DNA of 64,000 bases, taken from Puffinus mauretanicus (taxonomy: Eukaryota; Chordata; Aves; Procellariiformes; Procellariidae). The position numbers and the translations under genes are program-made. Position 1 is the stretch's first letter, and the number at the start of each line of letters is the position of its first letter. Location of the stretch: the NCBI GenBank assembly GCA_023333565.1, contig JAJKFH010001431.1, positions 310,001-374,000 of the forward strand. The letters run 5' to 3'. The notes under the pieces are model-generated. The model did no database searches, was not told where the DNA came from, and saw only the letters and a list, made by a program, of their open reading frames with translations. Positions 25,144 through 34,770 of the stretch are shown here, piece by piece.

Positions 25144-26261
25144 AATTGGCCATATATCTGATGTTTTTATGGTTATCTAAAACTCGGCTTAAAGCAACTC
25201 AAGCTATTTCTAATAAATGCAGAAATATTTTATGGAAAAATAACTGTATTACCAGTATCATAAAACAATGTTCCTTTAGAAAGAAAGCAATAAAAAAACC
25301 CAACCCTGAATTTGCTAATTTTGATGGGTCAGTGAAAGCTTTTCTTGGGTTTAGAGCCTCGTCTTCTGGGTATTTATGACATGTTTTGTCAGCATAGTGC
25401 TATTTTTTATCTTCTATGGTAGTATTTCCAATTTAAGTTTGCATATAAATATGTTTCAATTAAATGCATTAACTGCTTTTCTTCATCAAAACCATGCATG
25501 AAAATAAGTACTCAAATTTAATTGTAACTTTAAGACATTAATTCTTAGGAGTTATGTTAATCTTGCTCACAAAGAGTAGTCACATTTAACAAAAAACATC
25601 ATGAGTGTCATACACATTCATCATGCTTTCTTTTGAATGCCTTTTTCTTCTTGCTGCAGCTCCTTTGTGTCTCTTCGTTACTTCATTTCCACAGTTAGCC
25701 CTTTAGCCTGTAACTCTATCAGATTAAGTTCTCTCCCAAATGATCTTGGAAGGAGACTTTTATGATCTGAAGACATAGAAGGTTCCCTCCAAAATGGCTA
25801 AACTGACTGTCAGCATTGCTGCTTAAGATAAAATTACCAGATATTCTCCATTATAACATCCAGTTTTCCGTTGCTTCTTAACGTTGATGTATTTTAACCA
25901 CTGAACCGTGAAGAATCTTGGTCTTCAGCTGCTTTTATTTGGTGGGGAAAAGCATATGAAAATGAAGTGAGCAGGAAACGCTTGCTCTCCATGTCTTTAA
26001 AATGCAAACTAAAACACCAGGACATTTTGTTTAATGTATTAGTATACAATCTGAAAGCTGATCTGGGTATGAGAAGGGTGGATATAAGGTACAGTTTTCT
26101 ATCTTCATGAAAATCCATTTACAGCTTGCCAGAGTTATGTCTAACACTTAACTGAGCTGTAAAAATACTGTAATTGGAAAAAAATACGAATAAGGGAAGG
26201 GCTAAGCTGCTTTCTAACTGATGTAGAAGGAGTCTGAAGTTTTTGTGTCCTGTTATGGTTT

Positions 26262-26281
26262 AAAAAAAAAAAAAAAAAAAA
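26262..26281. repeat. Poly(A) run (20)
   Basis: Twenty uninterrupted A, with no recognisable retrocopy next to it. Confidence 0.95.
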
Positions 26282-27943
26282 GGAATTTGTGATATGTAAA
26301 GGTATTCTCAAAATGGAAAACATGTTTTCATGTATGGCATAACTATACTGAAGCTAATTTACAGGCAGTTAATTAAATAACGTCATCAAGAGTGGACATT
26401 TATGGTTACAAGTACTCAGTTGTAGTAATTACAGTGGGTTTTTTTAAGGAATTCAGAGGATTTATATGATTTTTTTCTAAGTTGGAGATCAGAATATGAG
26501 ACCAAATGCCAGATTACTAGAAACGTAGACACATTGCAAAGCATTCGTTGTGGATCATTGGTAAAGAAAGGGTTCTTTTTGTGTGTTTAGAATTTTTGCT
26601 GAATTTAAATGTTTATTATTATGTCTTAAAGTACTTTTAGTTAGAGTCAACATGAAGCATAGAGCATCTTTTGGTTTTGGTATAAAGTGGAACTACTGAG
26701 GTTTTCCTGAGATTTTCCTTAAAATAATGTTTTAAGCTGTGTATAAACGTTTGTACTCCAATATGCATTGTATCTGAGGAACATAGAAGCTTTCTAAGAC
26801 TTTCTTGATTTCCTTAAGTTGAAATAGACTTTAAGAATAGCTTGTTTTGGCTTTTTCCCAGTGATAAGTAACTAGCTCTGCAAATTCATTGTACAGGAAA
26901 TCATTGGAACATTTGCTAATAAGATGGTAGAATAAATTAGTTTTTAATTGAGCAAAATAATTGTTGAGCAAATGTATGTGCTTATGTTCTTTCTTGCTAG
27001 ATTTGGATATTTTAATCAAATCAGATTTCTCCAGTAATGAAGGAAAGAATTTTTTTCATCAGATAAATTAGATCTTGCTATATCTTACTTTCAGGTTTCA
27101 AAGGAAAACACAAAATACAAAAGGCACAATAATAGTATGAAATTTAGTACTGCTGGACTCCCACAAGTTCCTCAGATTAACTTGCATGGAAGGTTTCTTA
27201 AATGCTGCATTTCCCATACACTGTAAAAATCAGACACACTTCTTTGCAACCTCTTATTAATCAGCAGCTTTGAGTTTTTAGCATAGTTTGTTCTTATTTT
27301 CCTTTACTACTTTTGTTCTGGGTATAGGGGCTGGTGAGGCATAGAAAGACTGCAAAAGCACCTGGTCTGTTTGGAAAATAGTTGTTCTATTCATGGGGAA
27401 TACAAGCAGTTTTTATCAGGGAATTTCTGATGCAGTGGACTTACTAGGTAGGACATCAGATAGAAATTTTGTCAGCTCTTGGGAGTATCAGTTGCTGCAG
27501 AGTAATCATTAATATCCCAGAGTAGGTGCAAACATTAAGATTTAGAGCCACTTTTTTCCTATACATTTGTTTGTGCTTAAAAACCTTCAGTAACAAAGAT
27601 CCTCATGTACAGAGTCTCCCAACATATCCTGTCTGTCTCTTTTCTTAAGAGTGTGTATTTTGGGCATCTTCCCAAAGAAAGGCATCAAATGTCTTTCTAC
27701 AGGATCTTGCTGGTGTGTATTTTGTACTGCTGGAAACTTCAACCTTGTAAGGTTAGCAAACTACTTCAGCACCTGAGCTCCACTAGATACTCTAATTCTT
27801 TTTATGAATATTTAGTGTTGTATACTTCCCGGTTCCCTCCATTGTTCCTAAAATGTAAAGGGTTCTAGGTGGTTTATAGGATGCTTTTGTGTTTATACAT
27901 GTCACAAACATATTCTTCTGGAGGTTGTTTCTTGCATTCTAAT

Positions 27944-27973
27944 TTTGAGAACACAAAATTTGAGAACACAAAA
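27944..27973. repeat. Perfect 15-base tandem duplication
   Basis: TTTGAGAACACAAAA occurs twice back to back (27944-27958, 27959-27973). Confidence 0.95.
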
Positions 27974-28655
27974 ATAAAACTTAGTTCAGCTTTTCTAAAA
28001 AAAACCCAGGAAAATAATTGTGAAATACCACGAGTGAAAATGTTAGACATATAAAAACATATTGAGTACAGAGATACATTAATTGTTGGGGAAGGAGAGA
28101 CTAACTTGATAAAGGAAAATGAAGTATTTGATTGCTTTTTCTATATTGTTGATGTAGAAGCAGTTAATCTTAGCATGGATCACTTCTGCTTAATTTTTAA
28201 CATATTCTCTAATTCCAACATGTGTGAGGTTGGATACATTCCAAGTAATGCAGTCTTAAATTGGTCAAACTGATTTGTGAACCACTGCTGTTTATTCTCT
28301 AGCAATTCACTGGGGGTAAGGTGAATCCCAGAGGATTAGACAAGTGCAGAGTGAGAAAAGCTGTAAGAAATTATAGGGAAATATTTCTAGCTTTGGCTCT
28401 GTACAAATGTTAGAACAAACAGTGTTCCTGAACACAGGTGTGTTATTTGTAGGGAAAAACAAAGCGATGAAGAAGAGTGCGATTGGGTGAGAGTAGGGGA
28501 CAAAGAGCATGAGAAATCTTGAGTTAAATGTGATAAAGATGGTCTTTTGAATTTGTCAGATGTGTCTGGTTCTGATAATTCTGTTCGATAATCTAGCTGG
28601 CCTGGCATGTTACAGAAGCAGTAGCTGCTGATACAACTGGATTCTGATAAAACTT

Positions 28656-28700
28656 TTGAGATTGTCTAACTAGAAGGCTTGAGATTGTCTTAACTAGAAG
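28656..28700. repeat. Near-perfect 21/22-base duplication
   Basis: TTGAGATTGTCTAACTAGAAG (28656-28676; given here as TTGAGATTGT + CTAACTAGAAG) recurs at 28679-28700 with one inserted T, after the two bases GC. It abuts the inverted repeat at 28699-28722. Confidence 0.9.
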
Positions 28701-28760
28701 CGGACAGAACACTGTGTCCGCTGGTCACTACGCTCTCTACCTAGTCCCTTCACGAGAGAG
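28699..28760. repeat. Two adjacent short inverted repeats, CpG-containing
   Basis: AGCGGACA (28699-28706) pairs perfectly with TGTCCGCT (28715-28722) across an 8-base loop. CTCTCT (28733-28738) pairs with AGAGAG (28755-28760). The patch holds several CpG sites in otherwise CpG-poor intron. It has no tRNA boxes and I recognise no RNA family. Confidence 0.6.
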
Positions 28761-28929
28761 TCAGAATTGTTTTTTCCTATGGAGTTCTCCGCTACAACTT
28801 TGAGACTGTAGTCTGAGGAACTGAATACTGACAGTGATCCATTGGTACAAAAGCTTGGGAACCATTTGTTAAAGCAATAATTAGCTTAAACTATGATAAT
28901 TAATTACTGATGACTCCATTACGACTGCA

Positions 28930-29650
28930 CCTCAGGTGGGGTCCTGCAGAGTTCTCCTTCAGCTTGGATCTCTTAACACATTTAAAAATAACTTGGTTGG
29001 TGGGATAGAAAGTATGCTTAGAAAACAATTAAGTCATACCAAATGCTTTTAAAGATGGAATTAAAATTCAAAACTGTCTTGAAATTAGTGTGGCTGAAGT
29101 CAACCAAATGTAGAGCAATATGTTGTTGTAGAGGGGCATAAAAGTTGCATATGAATACAAAACTGGGGAAAACTCGCAAGGCAGAAGTAATGGAGACGAG
29201 TGTCTGGGGTCAACGAATGTTGAACCAAACATAAGAACTGAATTTTTGGGGGAGGGAAAGAAGAAGCTGGGATGTGTTAATAGGAATGCAGTTTGTAAGA
29301 TATAATTGTTCTGAGTAACTTAATCTTGTTGCGGTCTCAGTTGAAGTATTGCCTTGTCCAGGCATCTTGCTTTAAGAAATGAACAAATTGGAGGGTCCAA
29401 GAAGAGGTAACAAGAACGGTCAGAGTTTTAGAAAGAATACCTATCCAAAAAGGTTCAAGGTGCTAATGCATAGAGTTTGGAAAGAAAAGACAGGGGGTTG
29501 AGCTACCATGGAACAATTTATAAAGGTTCTTTATAAGGAGAATATTCTGGGAGTAGTTGGAAAAGAAACTGGCTTAAATTGCAACACATTCTGTTAAATG
29601 TTAAGTCAGCAATTTCTCAACTTAGACGCCACAATTCTAAATAGTGTTCA
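28930..29650 (+). mobile_element. Ancient CR1/L3-like LINE relic with RT remnants
   Basis: This stretch follows the CR1/L3 ORF2 order, although every frame is broken. From about 28935, GGGGTCCTGCAG reads GVLQ, as in the reverse-transcriptase motif GVLQGS. Next comes a stretch reading NNLVGGIESML, like the family NDLDDGIES. About 29265-29300 resembles the family stretch encoding GCINRS (GGGATGTGTTAATAGGAATG). About 29388-29440 reads VQEEVTRTVRVLE, like VQRRATRMVRGLE. About 29470-29485 matches the SLEKRR segment (AGTTTGGAAAGAAAAGA), and about 29573-29625 matches the stretch before the C-terminus (GGCTTAAATTGCAACA). Continuous collinearity over about 700 bases makes chance unlikely. The heavy decay and indels place it far older than the 14483-14978 copy. 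Edges are approximate and the exact family is uncertain. Confidence 0.75.
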
Positions 29651-30903
29651 GACAACATGAATGAAGTTGCAAGCTTGAGAGTAATACAAATTCCTGCTTT
29701 TTTTTCTTAGTATCATAAATTGTTCTATTTAAATTTTATCGAAATTATCTTATCTTAGAATTTGATTATTCTTTTAATCCTGATCCAAGCTAATAAAATA
29801 TTAGAGGCTGCTGTTCTTCTTGCGAGATAGAGAATGTAATGATAGTCACCTTGTGTGTTGGTTAGAAGAGTGGTTTAAAGTCAGATTTGCAATATTATTT
29901 TAGCTTTACCAGTGGAATGGGATAGAGATCTAAAGATATAGTGTGCAGGAAGTGTGGTTGTGAAGAAAGGCAAGTAAGATTCTGTTTATTTAAGATAGTG
30001 GTATGATTTTTGGTGTTAAGCATGAAATGTGTAACAAATGCAGGATTGTGATAATATTTCGAGGCTGAACTTTATCACTTGTAGCTGGTTCATTGCTTTA
30101 TCCAATCTTAGTGAATCTTCCCTAATTTCCTATGATTCACAGTTTGTGTATGCATTCACAAGTGCCTTTAATATTTTTTTTTTTTCCGCCCGACAGTTGA
30201 TTCAGACTTCATAATATGTCTTTGCTTTTTGAGTTTGGAATACTAAATAATTTGGGAGTGTATCTTCCCTATGAACAGTTTAGCCGTTGTGGAACATGAT
30301 TATTTTTGTTGAAGAACTTTCATTTGCTTGTGTTCATAATTTCTGCTCACTCCTAAATCATTTCTGGTCTTTGCAGTTTTATAAGGATTTCAAATATGTT
30401 GAGTTGTAGTACTCAAAACCAATTTTAATTAGCTGATGAAATGAAAGCCAACAACTTCTTCATAACTCCATTGAATAGCTTTGTTTACCAGGATCTAAAA
30501 TATCCAGACTTTCCTGACTGCAAAGTTTCTGTTCTCTTAATATCTTCTTTGAATTTAATCTTCAGTCTGAAATTTCCAGGTTTATGTATCCTTTGAGCCT
30601 GGTGCTTCATCTTTGCACTGTAGTTGTCACAGAGTACTGCTATATGTTCTTAATGCTATCTTCACTTAATGCTTTTTTTATTTATGTCATAATTTCCAGA
30701 ATGTGTGATTGAAAATAATGAAAGAGAAAAAACCCTGGATAATAACTAGGAAATAATGTTATATATGGCTAAATGGTGGTATTACTGTTGTCTGCTGATA
30801 CTGAAGTTAGCCAACTAAACATGAAATACTTGCTCTATTTGTATGCATAACTAAATAAAGCATACAACTTACAAAAACTGACATGTGCTTTTGTCATGTG
30901 TCT

Positions 30904-30957
30904 GTATATACACATATATACATATATAAATATACACACACATATTTTATATATATG
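30904..30957. repeat. TATACACATA simple repeat
   Basis: Degenerate (TA)n/(CA)n stretch, about 700 bases before exon 3. Confidence 0.85.
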
Positions 30958-31245
30958 GCAAATAAAATGTTTTTCCAGAAATGTTGCCCATGAAACCTAA
31001 AGTGAATACGTTAAAAGCCTCAGGTTTTTTCTGTAGGAAATGCTATGGCACGGGTAGGTAAAGAAGAGTTTCTGTAGATGTGGATGGCCAGCCAGCAGTG
31101 TGCTGTCCAGAATGTTTTCTGCAGGCTCCTTAGCCGTAGGCAGGGAGCAAATGAATAGTGGGCTTAGGGGCCTTTCCTGAAGGTCCTGTGCTGTTACGGG
31201 ACTGGATCTACACCTGGCACCCAATCCACCACATGGAAGCTGTGT

Positions 31246-31330
31246 GCATGTCTGGTCATGCAACCAGAACCTGTGTATTTCCGTGATGTGATGCACATTT
31301 TTGGCCTACTAATGAGCATGTCTGGTCATG
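31246..31330. repeat. 15-base direct repeat, period 70
   Basis: GCATGTCTGGTCATG occurs at 31246-31260 and 31316-31330, in a GC-richer patch about 330 bases before exon 3. Confidence 0.9.
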
Positions 31331-31640
31331 TTAGTGGTGAGGGAGGGTGGTTTGTAGTTTCTGTAAGAGCTCATACGACTTAATGAGGAGGAAATTAGGA
31401 CTACCACTGCCCTAGACTACTGGGTGTTAAACTTAAAAACCTATTTTCACCTGAAACCTGTATCCCCCAAAGTAGGGGTCATGTAGGTATCTAATGTATG
31501 AAAATAATACTTACCTCATTCTTTAACCTCAGGTATTTAGTGTAGTTGTTGTAAACCGATAAACACTTGATACTTGAGAGACAGAAATACATCTTGTTAA
31601 ATTTTAAATTAATTTTGTTTACTTGCTTTTATAGAAATAA

Positions 31641-31661
31641 TCTTTTTTTTTTTCCCCCCAG
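31641..31661 (+). promoter_or_regulatory. QKI: Splice acceptor of QKI exon 3
   Basis: An uninterrupted pyrimidine tract (T-run then C-run, about 19 bases) ends in CAG at 31661. The Phe96 codon follows at once. Confidence 0.95.
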
Positions 31662-31778
31662 TTTAACTTTGTTGGAAGAATCCTTGGGCCCAGAGGACTA
31701 ACAGCTAAACAGCTTGAGGCAGAAACAGGATGCAAGATAATGGTCCGAGGAAAGGGCTCAATGAGGGACAAAAAGAAG
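31662..31778 (+). CDS. QKI: QKI coding exon 3 (KH domain with GPRG loop)
   Basis: This 117-base exon encodes 39 residues, starting [20 protein letters not shown] and ending GSMRDKKK, equal to mammalian QKI residues 96-134. It holds the core of the KH RNA-binding fold: the GXXG loop is GPRG (residues 104-107), flanked by VGRIL and LTAKQLE. By mammalian numbering it also carries Lys120 and Arg124, which contact the ACUAAY RNA ligand in the published QKI STAR-domain structure (established knowledge). Both ends are phase 0, so it joins exon 2 cleanly and would join an exon starting with Glu135 downstream. The acceptor has a long T/C tract, and the donor AAG|GTAAGC is strong. The exon is intact. 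The next coding exon was looked for by eye to base 64000 and not seen, so intron 3 is longer than 32 kb. Confidence 0.98.
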
Positions 31779-31784
31779 GTAAGC
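31779..31784 (+). promoter_or_regulatory. QKI: Splice donor of QKI exon 3
   Basis: AAG|GTAAGC is a strong U2-type donor at the end of the Lys-Lys-Lys codons (residues 132-134). Confidence 0.95.
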
Positions 31785-32010
31785 TCTTGAAAGGTAGCAT
31801 AGTTTCAGATGCACAGTTTTATTTCCTAACATGGGGTAAGCTCATGTCTCTTTTATTCTTACTGGTTGTGTTTTTACTATATGCTTTTTCATTATCTAAT
31901 GTTTTTTACAGACTTAGTAAATAACACAACCTACCCTAAGAAGTTAAATGTGCATGCTCCATAATGGTGCAGCTGGGAGTCTTAACTAGCAATTATAAAG
32001 TATTCTTCAG

Positions 32011-32028
32011 TAATAACTAACTCCTAAT
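32011..32028 (+). promoter_or_regulatory. Bipartite QKI recognition element downstream of exon 3
   Basis: The + strand, which is the transcribed sense, reads TAAT-A-ACTAAC-TCC-TAAT. The known QKI response element is ACUAAY with a UAAY half-site within about 20 bases. Here a perfect core (32016-32021) has a half-site on each side: 32011-32014 and 32025-32028. It lies about 235 bases after the exon 3 donor, inside the range where QKI binding downstream of an exon is known to promote its inclusion. Autoregulation is an inference: such motifs also occur by chance in AT-rich DNA. Confidence 0.5.
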
Positions 32029-34580
32029 CGTGTCATGTTTCACAAGGTAAAGGTAAAAATTGAACTTAAATGTATTTTTCTAAGGAAGAGCTGTTAACCT
32101 TAAAGGTGTTCTTAATAACTTTCTTGTATTGAAATACCAAAGTAGTGATTTGTGCAAGTAGTGTGGATTGGAAAAAATGTTTAATGTATTTCTGGCAGTG
32201 AATTCTGTCTGAGTGAACCCAGAAGCACTGTGTCTCTGGATTTGTTTTGTGTTCAGGTGGAGTTGCAATGTAATTAGGGCTGTCCTGTCCTGTAATATAC
32301 ATGCTCTGCCCATATAACTACAGAAACTACCCTTTTCAAGATAGAGCCACCCTGAATGTCAAGTTGCTCTGGTGGTAACTCATGGAAGTAATTTATTTTT
32401 GCAGGTTTATTTTCTAGCTATTTCCCTCCACCTCTGGTTACTACTGCTGAAGTTGCACGAGCATCTTCACTGTAGTTTTGAAATGTGCATTTAACAGTAC
32501 TCTTTTCCTCTTTATTCCCATAAGTATTATTTCTTTTGGTTCTTTCTTTAGAAAACCCCCTCTTTTCCTTATCTGATAGCCACATAATACATTCTATTGA
32601 TACATATGTAGCAAATAACAATTAAAAGAGAAAGCTAATGTCTACCCAGTTAAAAATCTCAGACTTCCCAGAGCTTATGACTGTGTCACTTTCAAACTTC
32701 ATTTGATGTCTCTTGTTTTCATAATCTGCTGTAATACTGTCACCATCCTTTTTCCTATTCTCCCTGTAGCTATTTTGGATGTTTAGATAGCCAGCTTTTG
32801 AGCAAAGATCTATTCTAACCTATGAGAGTTTTTGGTTGTTAAGGTTCTGTAGAAGTAAGAGGGTGATTCTGTCTTAAATGCTTGATTTATGAAGGTTTCT
32901 TTTTTTAAAACATTATAGTTTATGTCCTGAATTCCTTCTGCCTCTTGGCTGGGGGGGACATTTAACATATAAACGAGTCCTACTGTTACGGGGTTTTAAA
33001 CTGTAAATGGGTAACTAGAACTTGCAGAGTTGATATTTTTGTACAGGATTTTGAAACACAGATTTCCTATAACTGGGGGGGTGGTAGGAGACATTAAAAT
33101 TTCTAAGTATTAAAATTTCAGCATGTTTCACCTGACATATTAAATTGTCTGGGTGTAGATGCTATATTGTGAACAATCTTAATTACTTAGCTTGTATATG
33201 ACTATTAATAGTAGTCAATTTTTTACATATTCTATTGTTTTGTTTAAAAAAAAAAAAGATATCCTGGGGCAGGAGGTTTAGTGAAAATATTGCCTCCCTT
33301 TAAGAGTTTGCAAACTTCACCTAGTTTTCATAACAGAAGACTATTCAATCTACTCTTGAAAGCTACCACTTTTGGGCTGGTAGATTAATTAGACATTAAG
33401 ACTTCTGATTACATGTGTAACAAAGTAAATCTTCACTACATGGAATATAATAAAATTTAGTTTGCAACGAATAAATTCTCAAACTATCAATTCCGAAGAC
33501 AAGTACTGATACCTTAAAAAAAAGTGAGTACTTAAAAGTTCATTCAGCTTTTTTCCTTTTTAAACATAGTTTTTAAAAGACGACGTTTTTTTATAAATAA
33601 TACAATTCTTATCTTCATTTATGAGCAGAATTTAAGTTTATTGCTGTTCCCCCTTTGTTTTAGGAATGGTAATTCTAGGTCGGGGTAGTTCATCAGAAGT
33701 TAGGTTATGTAATTTTTTTCTGAATTAAAATGTTAGTTCTGGTTCATTTATGTTCATAGATATCATAAGCTAAAACATTTAGGTGTCTGTTCTTCAGAAA
33801 CTTTATAAGTATAGATTGAGGCCCCAAGCTTAATGGTCCAGAAAGAACGTCTCACTGTTAGTAGTGAATGTATGTATATTTAAGATAATCATTAACAATG
33901 ATGCTCTGATACATCCTTAAAAGTTTTGCAGATTGGCTTTGCTGTGTGCAAAAGCACACTTAGTTGTGTTAGCAATAGCTATACTTGCAAACAGCTACAG
34001 CAGTGTAAAAAGAAAGAAGAAAAACTGCATCTGAGGCCTCAATTTTTCTTCTGAAGAGATCCATGCCCCTGTAAATGTTTCATTTGCGGAGCCTTTCATA
34101 GAAAGCACTTAGAAGAGTAAAGATTACTTCAGATTTCTGGAAATTGCTGTGTGTTCCTTGGCCCACATGTCATAATCCCCCCCACTCCATCTCTTCCCTG
34201 TCCTTCTTGTTCATATTAGCCTGAACAGAAACCAAAGTGGCCCAATGAATTCCACATCAGGTATGGTAGCCATTTTCCAGGGTGTGACTACAGTGCATTT
34301 TTGTTAGAGCTGTACAGCCTTCATTCTTTGAATGCTTTTTATATTAGGTCCCACTGAAGATATGTCCAGCTACTGAAGACGTTCTGTTTCTATGCTATCA
34401 GCAGGCAGGCACTTACGCACCACCAGCCAGTGTAGTACATGTGTACACACCATGTCCTTTGTTACTCTCAGCTGCCAGCTAGGATAAGCACATTCTCTGC
34501 AATGTTGCTGGTCACCACCACATGTTCTGACCTATCCGTTCAACAATCATGTAGGTCTTGGAGTTTGTGAAATGTCTGTT

Positions 34581-34770
34581 ACAGAATCACAGAATGTGGA
34601 GGTTGGAAGGGATCTCTGGAGGTTCTCTTGTCTAACATCTCTCCTCAAGCAGGGTCACCTAGAACAGGTTGCTCGGACCGTGTCCAGACAGCTGTTACAT
34701 TTATTGCCCACAACCTCCCACCACTGTGCTTCAGAACCTGTCCTCTCCTGTGGGGAGTCATCTCTCTAGA
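34581..34770 (-). mobile_element. CR1 LINE 3' fragment, antisense
   Basis: Read on the + strand it begins with the reversed CR1 tail (ACAGAATCACAGAATG) and GGTTGGAAGGGATCTCTGGA, then CTCAAGCAGGGTCACCTAGA, which are diagnostic of avian CR1 3' ends in reverse. The 5' part (toward 34770) is more decayed and its limit is approximate. The tail octamer differs from the copy at 14483-14978 (CACAGAAT-type against ATAGAAT-type), so the two belong to different CR1 subfamilies. It lies about 2.8 kb after exon 3, in the opposite orientation to the intron 2 copy. Confidence 0.9.

Larger units (their letters stand above)
4637..31661 (+). other. QKI: QKI intron 2, complete, 27,025 bases
   Basis: This intron is bounded by GTAAGT at 4637 and CCCCCCAG ending at 31661. 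It holds CR1-type relics (8780-9126, 14483-14978, 28930-29650), a candidate cassette exon (18507-18563), a G/T tract (20841-20900), a diverged repeat pair (23293-23502, 24879-25076), short tandem duplications, A- or C-tracts and AT-rich dinucleotide stretches. I recognise nothing in the long parts between these: 4637-8779, 9127-14482, 14979-18506, 18564-23292, 25144-28655 and 29651-31661. Its size is typical of the long introns of this gene. Confidence 0.95.

Noticed and set aside
31730..31924. 65-codon open frame overlapping exon 3
   Set aside because: It is a shadow in another frame of the QKI KH exon that reads into the intron.
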